This document shows positions 8,788-15,621 of a DNA stretch of 64,000 nucleotides, one piece after another (positions within the stretch are counted from its first letter, which is position 1; each line of letters starts with the position of its first letter). Origin of the DNA: Granulicella paludicola (GTDB lineage: Bacteria > Acidobacteriota > Terriglobia > Terriglobales > Acidobacteriaceae). Location of the stretch: the NCBI RefSeq assembly GCF_025685545.1, contig NZ_JAGSYC010000025.1:372001-436000 (forward strand). The letters are read 5' to 3'. The position numbers and the translations under genes were made by a program. The notes below the pieces were generated by a model. It did no database searches and was not told where the DNA came from. It was given only the letters and a program-made list of their open reading frames with translations.

Positions 8788-10149
8788 TCAGTAGTCGATC
8801 CCTTTCCAGTAGTTGGGCGTGTCGACGTATTCATAGCGCTGCGGGTTGGAGTTGACGATGGTCTGGGCGGTTGTGTTCCAGGCGGTGACATGCCCGCCTG
8901 TTTCTGTATCCAGCAGGACAGACTTGTCGAGAATGTAGTTGGAGAAGGCCTGACTCTGGCGGTCCATCACGTCGTTGTGTTGCTCGAAAGAAGCACGCTG
9001 CTCGTCCTCTTGCTGATGCGTGGCGGCTATGCGTGCGTCTACGTCCCGGCCTATCTGGTGGATTGCTTCGATGACGGGGCCGGCCAGTGCACCTGCTTGA
9101 GCATTCACAACGGCCTGATTGACCTGAAAGCTGCCAAGCATAGCTCGCAGTGTGGCGCGTTCGCGGCTTGCTACTTCGGGTGGAGCGAAGGCGAGGTTGG
9201 CAAGGTTCATGAAGCTTCCACTGCCATCCATTTGCGACTGGCAGAAGGAGCCTTCGAACTGCAGGGATTGGCCGTTGCTGGAGCTTGTGCCTGAGAGGAT
9301 GGCGCAGCGTGCGCCGGACGAGCGAACAGGTTGCTGCTGCGCGATCTGGAGGGGTGTGACCGCAGGACTGCCATTGCGCAGGGCCTGATTGTTGAGCTCG
9401 ACCAATGTGCGCCCGAGATCGGCGCCATAGGGCGCGACCAGGCTCTTTGCGTAAATGGTGTTGCGACCGGCCGCCGAGCGACCAAAGGCCATCGCCTGCC
9501 CCGTGCGCGGATCGTTCGAGTTGTGCGCAAGGTATGGGAAGCCCAGGGCGACAACTTCGCCGTGCGGCCCCTGCGCCAGAATGGTGCCTCCACCGCTGCC
9601 TTGAGCGACACGCCAGCCTTCGGCCAGCATCATGGAAGCGGAGTTGTCCTGAAGGCGATAGGGGCGAAGTTGGGCCACCGGGCCGGAGGCAGCTTCGGCT
9701 GAGTGGCCTCCTGTTGCGGACGAGGACTTGCTTGCTGGCTTCCAGACAGCGAAGAGCGACTGCAGCATCGGATTGATCGATTTGCCGAAGCGCGCAGATT
9801 CGTCGGTGAGCAACGCGGCCTCCACATGGCCGGACGCATTCGAAGTCAGCAGCATGCCAGCGACTTTACCCATTCCCGGGTTGTGCGGGGTGAGGGTGAA
9901 GAAGACGGCGTCTGAATCGGTGCCTCGTACCCGAAAGACTCGTCCGACCTGCGGACGCTCGCCGTACCTCTGGTGCAGGCTTTTGAGGATGACGCCCATC
10001 GCGGCGGGAGGCGTGTTCGCGCCGTCGACTGTGCCGTAGACGATGGTTCCTCCCTGCGGGCCGGGCATGTTGCGCAGAGGAGTCTGCGCGAAGGAGGCGG
10101 TGAGCGCGGCGAAGGTCAGAAGGAAGGCAGCGAGTCGCAGGGAACGCAT
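8788..10149 (-). CDS. Exported protein of unknown function
   Basis: A 453-residue protein with a signal peptide (MRSLRLAAFLLTFAALTASFA) and no recognised domain. The middle is low in Cys and rich in Ala, Gly and Ser. Near residues 365-400 there is a charged, probably coiled-coil stretch (QEDEQRASFEQHNDVMDRQ). The C-terminus is aromatic (YEYVDTPNYWKGIDY). It starts with ATG and lies between purine nucleoside phosphorylase and nupC on the same strand, but gaps of about 50 and 115 bases give no firm operon link. It is probably periplasmic; nothing more can be supported. Confidence 0.75.
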   Translation of the reverse strand: MRSLRLAAFLLTFAALTASFAQTPLRNMPGPQGGTIVYGTVDGANTPPAAMGVILKSLHQRYGERPQVGRVFRVRGTDSDAVFFTLTPHNPGMGKVAGMLLTSNASGHVEAALLTDESARFGKSINPMLQSLFAVWKPASKSSSATGGHSAEAASGPVAQLRPYRLQDNSASMMLAEGWRVAQGSGGGTILAQGPHGEVVALGFPYLAHNSNDPRTGQAMAFGRSAAGRNTIYAKSLVAPYGADLGRTLVELNNQALRNGSPAVTPLQIAQQQPVRSSGARCAILSGTSSSNGQSLQFEGSFCQSQMDGSGSFMNLANLAFAPPEVASRERATLRAMLGSFQVNQAVVNAQAGALAGPVIEAIHQIGRDVDARIAATHQQEDEQRASFEQHNDVMDRQSQAFSNYILDKSVLLDTETGGHVTAWNTTAQTIVNSNPQRYEYVDTPNYWKGIDY

Positions 10150-10264
10150 GGTGGTCCTTTCAAGAAGGACTAGACCGTAAGACTCTGGGAGAGGCGGTCC
10201 GTGTCCTTCTATCTGGATATGCGTAAACGGGCGGGAAAGTGACTCACGTCCTCTAACTATTCGA

Positions 10265-11500
10265 TTATTTGATCAACATGCTGACGATGCTTGCGGACAT
10301 CAGGTTCGCCATTGTTCCAGCGAGCATGGCTCGCAGGCCAAGATTCGCCAGATCATTGCGGCGGTTGGGGACGAGAGCTCCAATGCCGCCGATCTGCATA
10401 CCGATCGAACCCACGTTGGCAAAGCCGCAGAGCGCAAAAGTGGCGATGGAGAAGCTGCGCGGGGAGAGCGTTGCCTTGATGTTGCCGAGTTCCTTGAACG
10501 CGAGAAACTCGTTGATTATGGTGCGGGTTCCAAGCAGGTTGCCGATGGTTCGGGCCTCGTGCCAAGGGATGCCGATGAGCCACGCGACGGGCGCTCCTAC
10601 GACGCCGAGGACGTTGTTGAGCGAGTGCGGGAACGGGATTCCGTGTATCCACAGCTTGTTCGAGATGTCGAGCATGATGGCGTTGAACAAGCCGACGAGT
10701 GCGACGAAGGCTAGCAGCATGATCGCGACGTTGAATGCGAGTTGGCCGCCGTCGATAGTGCCGCGGGCGATGGCACCGATGAAGTTTTCGTTCGCGTGCT
10801 CCTCGCTCGGAGGCATCGTGACGGTGCCTGCGGTGGCGGGAACCTCGGTTTCAGGGACGAGCATCTTGGCGACGAGGATGGTTCCTGGCGCGGTCATGAT
10901 GACGGCGGAGAGCAGGTCCTTGGCGTTGATGCCGAAGAGGATGTAAGCGGCCATGATGCCGCCGGAGACGTGCGCCATGCCGGAGGTCATGATGGTCATC
11001 AGCTCGGAGCGGGTCGCTCCGGCGAGGAATGGACGGATCGTTAGCGGCGCTTCGGTCTGGCCCATGAAGATGCTCGCCGCGACGTTGGTCGATTCAGCAC
11101 CGGAGGTTCCCATCGTCCACTGCATGATCCAGGCGACGACCTTGATGATCTGCTGCATGAGGCCGATGTGATACAGGATCGCGAAGAAGGCGGAGACGAA
11201 GATGATGGTTGGCAGAACGGAGAAGGCGAAGACCGAGAGCGGGTTCGACGGGACGCCGAGGTAGCCGAAGACGAGGCCGGAACCGTCTGCTGCGTGGCCG
11301 AGAAGACCGGTGATGAAGTCAGAGGTGTGCTTCAGGATCGTCTGTCCGTAGGTCCACTTGATCACGGCGAAGGCGAAGAGGACCTGTAGCGCGAGACCCC
11401 AAACGACGGTCTTCCATCGGATGGCGCGCCGGTTGGTGGAGAAGGCGTAGGCGAGGCCGAGAAACGTCAGAAGACCGAGAAGTCCGGTGAATCGTGCCAA
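10265..11500 (-). CDS. nupC: Concentrative nucleoside transporter
   Basis: A 411-residue inner-membrane protein of the CNT family, which imports nucleosides with H+ or Na+. Multiple hydrophobic helices are evident. Family motifs include FMGQTEAPLTIRPF in the middle and the C-terminal CGFANVGSIGMQIGGIGAL followed by an NLGLRAMLAG segment. The start appears to be TTG at 11500, nine bases after a GGAG. Its placement among udk, purine nucleoside phosphorylase, deoA and cdd supports a role in feeding salvage. It is divergent from the cold-shock gene, with 220 bp between. Confidence 0.93.
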   Translation of the reverse strand: MARFTGLLGLLTFLGLAYAFSTNRRAIRWKTVVWGLALQVLFAFAVIKWTYGQTILKHTSDFITGLLGHAADGSGLVFGYLGVPSNPLSVFAFSVLPTIIFVSAFFAILYHIGLMQQIIKVVAWIMQWTMGTSGAESTNVAASIFMGQTEAPLTIRPFLAGATRSELMTIMTSGMAHVSGGIMAAYILFGINAKDLLSAVIMTAPGTILVAKMLVPETEVPATAGTVTMPPSEEHANENFIGAIARGTIDGGQLAFNVAIMLLAFVALVGLFNAIMLDISNKLWIHGIPFPHSLNNVLGVVGAPVAWLIGIPWHEARTIGNLLGTRTIINEFLAFKELGNIKATLSPRSFSIATFALCGFANVGSIGMQIGGIGALVPNRRNDLANLGLRAMLAGTMANLMSASIVSMLIK

Positions 11501-11589
11501 AGAATGAATCTCCGATGCGCTGGGAATGATGTGGAACTGAGTGTAACGGTTCGTACGGTGAAACGCGCAAAGATTCCTGACCGGTCCGC

Positions 11590-11617
11590 TTGCGTTGTAG
11601 GCATGGAGTGTTACACT
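11590..11617 (+). promoter_or_regulatory. Possible sigma-70-type promoter of the cold-shock gene
   Basis: TTGCGT (11590-11595) and TACACT (11612-11617) are separated by 16 bases, giving an untranslated leader of about 100 bases before the Csp start. Long leaders are usual for cold-shock genes. This is a match by eye only. Confidence 0.4.
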
Positions 11618-11721
11618 GTCGTTGGTCGTCGAATACTTTTGGTCTTCTTGCTTGTTCCAGCATTACTGCTATACACGCAAAACACCAACAACGCGTTCAG
11701 CGGTACATTGCTTAAAGGAAC

Positions 11722-11931
11722 ATGAATACAATGGAACAGGGAACAGTAAAATGGTTTAACGATGCTAAGGGTTTCGGATTTGTCAGCCGCGAGAGCGGAG
11801 ATGACGTTTTCGTTCACCACAGCGCGATCCAGGCGAACGGCTTCCGCACCCTCCAGGAGGGTCAGCGCGTTCAGTTCAACGTGGTCAAGGGACCCAAGGG
11901 CTGGCAGGCTGAGAACGTTCAGGCTATCTAA
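11722..11931 (+). CDS. Cold-shock protein, CspA family
   Basis: A single cold-shock (OB-fold) domain of 69 residues, or 66 if the second ATG at 11731 is used. Both RNA-binding motifs are present: RNP1 in DAKGFGFV and RNP2 in DVFVHHSAI. These small proteins bind single-stranded RNA or DNA and act as RNA chaperones in the cytoplasm. The sequence AAAGGA lies only two bases before the first ATG and 11 before the second, so the start is undecided. A strong terminator follows. Confidence 0.95.
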   Translation: MNTMEQGTVKWFNDAKGFGFVSRESGDDVFVHHSAIQANGFRTLQEGQRVQFNVVKGPKGWQAENVQAI

Positions 11932-11949
11932 CTCGATCTTCGAGTAAGA

Positions 11950-11983
11950 CAAAAGGGCGATTCCTTCGGGAGTCGCCCTTTTG
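11950..11983 (+). terminator. Intrinsic terminator of the cold-shock gene
   Basis: A 15-bp stem with one G-T wobble (caaaagggcga... / ...tcgcccttttg) is closed by a cTTCGg tetraloop and ends in TTTTG, 19 bases after the stop codon. Confidence 0.88.
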
Positions 11984-12309
11984 CTTTGTCTGGAGGTCTC
12001 CCCCTCCCCCCGTACTTAGGTCTCAAAGTATTCAAATCAGATGGGTTAGGTCTGGACTTTGTGTGTCTGAGTCCAAATCCCGCTTGAGGCTTGTGAATAG
12101 ACGAAGGGAAACTTTTCTAACCTCTTATTTAATTGTAGCGGGTGGGACCTGCGAACATACAATTGTTTTTGGGGGGTGAAGGTGTTTTGTTTTGTTAGGT
12201 TTGAGTGGAAGAGAGGGTCGTGAGGGGTTGACAGTGATTTCTGGGGGGCATTCTGCAAACCCATATCCCAAAGGCGGGACATGGGGCACCCGGAGTCCTG
12301 CGGATTCTG
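11984..12309. other. Gene-free 326-base stretch with repeat-like pieces
   Basis: No credible gene. A pyrimidine-rich start is followed by acttaggtctcaaagtattc (about 12014-12033) and a second taggtct (12047-12053), a motif seen again near 63371. A lower-GC middle follows. At about 12255-12297 there is a palindromic piece (aaaccca... tggggcaccc) resembling the repeat inside the DNA glycosylase gene. The 78-codon minus-strand frame here has no coding signs. Confidence 0.5.
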
Positions 12310-13692
12310 TTAGGGCAGGGTGGCGGCGGTGACGATCTCGCGGATAAGTAGCTGCGGGGTGGGAGGGGTGTCGGTTAGGGTGACTGTGGCCTGGAGCATG
12401 GCGTAGGGTTCGTCGAGGAGGGCGGGATCTTCGGTGAAGAGGGTGAAGATGGGCTGGCCTGCGGTGAGGCGGTCGCCTAGTTTGGCGTGGGATTCGATGC
12501 CGACGTGGGCGCTGACCGGGCCGCCGGGAACGGCTCGACCGGCTCCGAGCCGCTGAACGGCCCAGCCGACTTCCTTGCAGTCCATGGAGGAAAGATAGCC
12601 GTTGCGGGAGGCGGTGAGGACGCGCTTGGCTGCTGGCTTATGGAAGAGGGCGGGATTGGCGAAGACGGAGGTATCGCCGTGGTGGGCTGCGACGATCTGA
12701 AGCCAGGACTTGTAGGCACCGCCGGAGCGGATGAGTTCGGCGGCCAGCAGAGCACCGGCCTCGGGTGTGGCGGACTTGCCAGCGAGGTAGAGCATCCAGC
12801 CGCTGAGGGTGTTGGAGAGGGTGATTAGGTCCGCGGACATGCGCTGGTGTTCGGGGGAGATGGGCTTGTTCTGGAGGATGTCGACGCACTCCCAGACCTC
12901 GACCCAGTTACCCGAGAAGCGACCGAGAGGTTCATCCATAGTCGTGAGCAGAGCTGCCGTGCGGGTGCCGCTGCGCTCGCCGGTGGCGACCATGAGTTCG
13001 GCGAGGAACTTGGATTTTTCGTAGGTCGGCATGAAGGCGCCGGAGCCGACTTTGACGTCTAGGACGAGGCCGTTAAGGTCTTCGGCGAGCTTCTTGCTCA
13101 TGATGCTGGCGCAGATAAGGAAGGGTGATTCGACGGTGCCGGTGTGGTCGCGCATGGCGTAGAGGATGCGATCGGCGGGGACGAGGCGCGGTGTCTGCCC
13201 TACGAGCACCGCGTGACAGTCGCGCAGGACCTCCATCATTTGCGGGAGGGTGAGCTGGGTGTCGAAGCCGGGGATGGTTTCGAGCTTGTCTAAAGTTCCA
13301 CCCGTATGTCCCAGGCTCCTCCCGCTGATCATTGGGACGGAGATGCTGGGGGTGTTTTCGAGGCCCGCGGCGGCGAGAGTGGGCGCGATGAGGAGCGAGG
13401 TCTTGTCGCCGACGCCGCCGGTGGAGTGTTTGTCGACGGAGAAGGTGTTGAGGGGCTTCGTATCGAAGACCTCGCCGGAGAAGCGCATGGCGGTGGTGAG
13501 GTCGGCGGTCTCGCGGAGGGAGAGTCCGCGCTGGAAGACGGCCATGAGGAAGGCGCCGAGCTGGGCTTCGGTGAGGGTGGCGGCCTTTGGATCAAGGCTC
13601 AGGGCGGTGACGGCTTGGACGAAGGCGTTGATGTCGGCGGTGGAGAGCTCGAGGCCGTCGCGTTTTCGGAGGATGAGGTCGATTGGGTGCAT
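12310..13692 (-). CDS. deoA: Thymidine phosphorylase
   Basis: A 460-residue cytosolic enzyme that converts thymidine and phosphate to thymine and deoxyribose-1-phosphate. Hallmarks are the N-terminal DLILRKRDGLELS, the phosphate site KHSTGGVGDKTSL, SGRSLGHTGGTLDKLE and a LDVKVGSGAFM segment; the C-terminal domain ends with the usual AKLGDRLTAGQPIF region. The start is set at ATG 13692 (MHPIDLIL) by family length. The reading frame stays open to 13848, but that part is translated repeat DNA. No ribosome site is visible; tandem GTGAG repeats begin 15 bases upstream of the start. cdd lies upstream on the same strand. Confidence 0.92.
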   Translation of the reverse strand: MHPIDLILRKRDGLELSTADINAFVQAVTALSLDPKAATLTEAQLGAFLMAVFQRGLSLRETADLTTAMRFSGEVFDTKPLNTFSVDKHSTGGVGDKTSLLIAPTLAAAGLENTPSISVPMISGRSLGHTGGTLDKLETIPGFDTQLTLPQMMEVLRDCHAVLVGQTPRLVPADRILYAMRDHTGTVESPFLICASIMSKKLAEDLNGLVLDVKVGSGAFMPTYEKSKFLAELMVATGERSGTRTAALLTTMDEPLGRFSGNWVEVWECVDILQNKPISPEHQRMSADLITLSNTLSGWMLYLAGKSATPEAGALLAAELIRSGGAYKSWLQIVAAHHGDTSVFANPALFHKPAAKRVLTASRNGYLSSMDCKEVGWAVQRLGAGRAVPGGPVSAHVGIESHAKLGDRLTAGQPIFTLFTEDPALLDEPYAMLQATVTLTDTPPTPQLLIREIVTAATLP

Positions 13693-13706
13693 AGGGGGAA
13701 GAGCTA

Positions 13707-13846
13707 GTGAGGAGTGAGAAGTGAGGAGTGAGAAGTAAAGGCAACGGCAAAAGCAAAAGCAGCGGCAAGCGCAGAAGCGGATTCCCTGCGGAGAATGACA
13801 AACAAGAGGGCAAAAGCAGAAGCCGATTCCTTCGGGAATGACTGAC
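13707..13846 (+). repeat. Composite repeat between deoA and cdd (GTGAG tandem plus two REP-A copies)
   Basis: 13707-13736 is a tandem of GTGAGGA/GTGAGAA units. It is followed by an A-rich ggcaaaa spacer and two copies of the palindromic REP-A element (GATTCCCTNCGGGAATGAC core) at 13775-13802 and 13820-13846; the first copy has an extra base in the right arm. The block fills nearly the whole gap. Confidence 0.8.
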
Positions 13847-13859
13847 AACGTGGCGATGG

Positions 13860-14300
13860 TCAGGCGGGGGTGATGAATTCGCCGCGGAAGGCGTGGGGGA
13901 TGAGGGCGCCGAGTGTGGTGGTTATGGGGCCGGATTCGTCGGGGTAGAGGATGAGGGCGTTGTCGGGGGCGAACTCGGCGAGGGTTTGGCGGCAGGCGCC
14001 ACAGGGCATGGAGGCGGCGTGGTTGAGGTTGGCGACGGCGACGGCGCGAAGACGGATGCCGGGGCCGAACTGGCTGACGGCGCGGGCGATGGCAGCCTGT
14101 TCGGCGCAGCTAGTGAGGCGGTAGGAGGCGTTTTCGACGTTGCAGCCGGTGACGATGGAGCCGTCAGTGAGGAGCAGGGCGGCGCCGACGCGAAAGTGGC
14201 TGTAGGGGGAATAGGAGTTGGCAGCGGCTTCGGCGGCCAGATTGAGGAGCTTTTGACGGTCGGAGAGAGAGAGGGCGCCGGGTTCGGAGAAGGAGGTCAT
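13860..14300 (-). CDS. cdd: Cytidine deaminase
   Basis: A 146-residue cytosolic zinc enzyme that deaminates cytidine and deoxycytidine to uridine and deoxyuridine. The substrate and zinc motifs are NVENASYRLTSCAEQAAI (Cys ligand and catalytic Glu) and PCGACRQTLAEF (two Cys ligands), so this is the three-Cys, tetrameric type. Together with deoA (167 bases downstream), purine nucleoside phosphorylase, udk and nupC it completes a nucleoside salvage neighbourhood. No strong ribosome site precedes ATG 14300. Confidence 0.94.
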   Translation of the reverse strand: MTSFSEPGALSLSDRQKLLNLAAEAAANSYSPYSHFRVGAALLLTDGSIVTGCNVENASYRLTSCAEQAAIARAVSQFGPGIRLRAVAVANLNHAASMPCGACRQTLAEFAPDNALILYPDESGPITTTLGALIPHAFRGEFITPA

Positions 14301-14436
14301 GGATTGTTTAGCCTAGCGGCTTGCCGGTTGACTGGCAAGCCGCACAGGTTCGCAAGGTGAGACCGTGCCGGATGGTGAATGTGGCGGGGCCCGAATGCAA
14401 GGATGGCGGCAGAGGAAGGACAGCAGTTAAATAGGT

Positions 14437-14459
14437 AAGCCCGGCAATCGGCCGGGCTT
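14437..14459 (-). terminator. GC hairpin downstream of microprotein gene 1
   Basis: aagcccggc / gccgggctt form a perfect 9-bp stem with a five-base loop, about 145 bases past the stop codon of the 38-residue ORF on the minus strand. The following minus-strand bases (acctatttaac) are only moderately T-rich. The same stem recurs at 15001, and a related one at 15085. Confidence 0.55.
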
Positions 14460-14602
14460 GAAGTCGTTTCCTACCTGATTTGCCCTTAGGCAATGACGGC
14501 TGCAATTCTTTTCAGCAAAGGTGAGTGTTTAGAAGAACAATTGCTTTTTGAGTCTCTTTGTTCTAACTCAGGCTGAAGGCAGTGTCAGGTAGAAGGGCAG
14601 TC

Positions 14603-14719
14603 TTAGGCAGCGGACTGAGGATTCGACACAGTGGACGTGCTTGGGCACGAGGGGTGGCAGCAGTGAGATGAGCAGCAGCAGCTGAAACAGCTGAACAGGC
14701 TAAAAAAGCAACAGAACAT
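14603..14719 (-). CDS. Cys/Phe/Ser-rich microprotein 1 (38 residues), unknown family
   Basis: A short gene in an otherwise empty 1.3-kb gap. The peptide begins MFCCFFSLFSCFSCCCSS and continues HCCHPSCPSTS to an AA end: nine Cys, two His, many Ser and Phe, no Lys or Arg. A near-perfect ribosome site (CCGGAGG, five bases before ATG) and a -35/-10 promoter support expression. The partner at 15292 shares 17 of the first 18 residues although 18 of those 54 bases differ, and four Ser codons change between AGC and TCN; this indicates selection on the peptide. Clustered Cys and His would suit metal binding or disulfides, and the Phe-rich start could enter a membrane, but both are guesses. I do not recognise the family. 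Confidence 0.7.
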   Translation of the reverse strand: MFCCFFSLFSCFSCCCSSHCCHPSCPSTSTVSNPQSAA

Positions 14720-14747
14720 AATTACCTCCGGTGGAATTACTATCGTC

Positions 14748-14776
14748 ACCTTAGCCGCGGGTGTGACCCAAGTCAA
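14748..14776 (-). promoter_or_regulatory. Promoter with overlapping dyad, microprotein gene 1
   Basis: On the minus strand, TTGACT (14776-14771), a 17-base spacer and TAAGGT (14753-14748). The -35 box is the left half of TTGACTTGGGTCA, an imperfect inverted repeat (TTGAC...GTCA). The same arrangement stands in front of microprotein gene 2, suggesting one shared regulator. Confidence 0.6.
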
Positions 14777-15000
14777 CCATAAAAGGTGTATTTAGTCATG
14801 CCGAACGAAGATAAAAGCTGAATCAAAGCCAGTTAGGCCAGGCCTAGATGAGATCTTTGGTAACCATCTTTGGTATTGGGAGGTCGCATAGTACCAATGT
14901 TTTCCCGTTATTTCTCGCAATCCAAAGCGGTGGTTTGCGCGTACACGTCGTCCTGTAGGACTTAAGTAATGTTTTGGGAAAGTTCAAGAGCGCGCACAAG

Positions 15001-15026
15001 AAAAAGCCCGGCGAGAGCCGGGCTTT
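15001..15026 (-). terminator. Intrinsic terminator, second in tandem after microprotein gene 2
   Basis: Minus strand: agcccggc / gccgggct stem of 8 bp with a four-base loop, followed by TTTTT. On the plus strand it also has a short GCTTT tail. About 270 bases past the stop codon of the 52-residue ORF. Confidence 0.6.
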
Positions 15027-15084
15027 GCTGAACTTGGGTGGCTAGTAAGAGTGAGCAAATCTGCAAGGTAAGAATTTGGGCAGG

Positions 15085-15107
15085 AAAAAGCCCGGCAAAA
15101 ACCGGGC
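15085..15107 (-). terminator. Intrinsic terminator after microprotein gene 2
   Basis: Minus strand: gcccgg / ccgggc stem with a T-rich loop, followed directly by TTTTT; about 185 bases past the stop codon. It shares the GCCCGG core with the other two hairpins of this gap. Confidence 0.6.
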
Positions 15108-15291
15108 CACAACATGGAACGAAGGTTTTGGTATCGAGTAGGTGTCAGAGAAGCCAATAAGGGGTGCGGGAGGCGCGAATGCATGCGTCTTTCCCTGGGC
15201 GAAGCCAACCCGATATGGGTGGGCTACACATGGGTGCTGCGATTGCTTCGAAGATCAAGCTTTCGCTGCACCCGTAGAAGGCTGCAGGCAA

Positions 15292-15450
15292 CTACTCGGT
15301 GCTGCCGCCCTGTGCGCTGCCACCGGTGCCGGTCGACTGACCGCCGCCGCTGCCGCCATGGCAATCGCCGCCGGAGTGGTGCGAGGAACCGCAGCAGGAG
15401 CTACAGCAGCAGGAGAAGCACGAGAAGAAAGAGAAGAAGCAACAGAACAT
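15292..15450 (-). CDS. Cys/Phe/Ser-rich microprotein 2 (52 residues), unknown family
   Basis: The partner of the 14603 gene on the same strand. It begins MFCCFFSFFSCFSCCCSS, continues CCGSSHHSGGDCHGG and ends in a Gly/Ser/Thr/Gln tail (GGGQSTGTGGSAQGGSTE): nine Cys and three His, with no Lys or Arg. A GGAGG ribosome site lies 12 bases before ATG, longer than usual, and the promoter has the same TTGACT / 17 / TAA layout as gene 1. The N-terminal 18 residues match gene 1 at all but one position (Phe/Leu 8) despite only 67 percent identical bases; the tails differ. It was found by reading short minus-strand frames, and other frames across it show no family features. Function unknown; metal binding is a guess from Cys/His content. 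Confidence 0.7.
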   Translation of the reverse strand: MFCCFFSFFSCFSCCCSSCCGSSHHSGGDCHGGSGGGQSTGTGGSAQGGSTE

Positions 15451-15478
15451 TGTTTTTTTGAACCTCCGAATAAGGAAG

Positions 15479-15507
15479 AAGTTAGCAACCGACTTGACCT
15501 AAGTCAA
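15479..15507 (-). promoter_or_regulatory. Promoter with overlapping dyad, microprotein gene 2
   Basis: On the minus strand, TTGACT (15507-15502), a 17-base spacer and TAACTT (15484-15479). The -35 box overlaps TTGACTTAGGTCAA, a 14-base inverted repeat with one mismatched pair near its centre, likely an operator. Confidence 0.62.
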
Positions 15508-15621
15508 CGAAAATAGGGAGGTTTGCTGTGTTCCCAATATGGCACTTTAGGGGTAGGGTGATCGCGTCAGGGGGCAGTGTGGTGGCGGTGAAAAGGATGC
15601 TTTGAGAGTTTTGTACGGCGA

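Noticed and set aside
12046-12282. A 78-codon minus-strand frame in the gap after the cold-shock gene
   Set aside because: No ribosome site, no family resemblance, and it overlaps repeat pieces.
13693-13848. N-terminal extension of thymidine phosphorylase
   Set aside because: It translates repeat DNA (Cys/Phe-rich) and is absent from the family; MHPIDLIL fits the known start.
15142-15516. Plus-strand frames and another minus-strand frame over microprotein gene 2
   Set aside because: Their products are Ala/Arg-rich without motifs; only the frame starting at 15450 has a partner with protein-level conservation.
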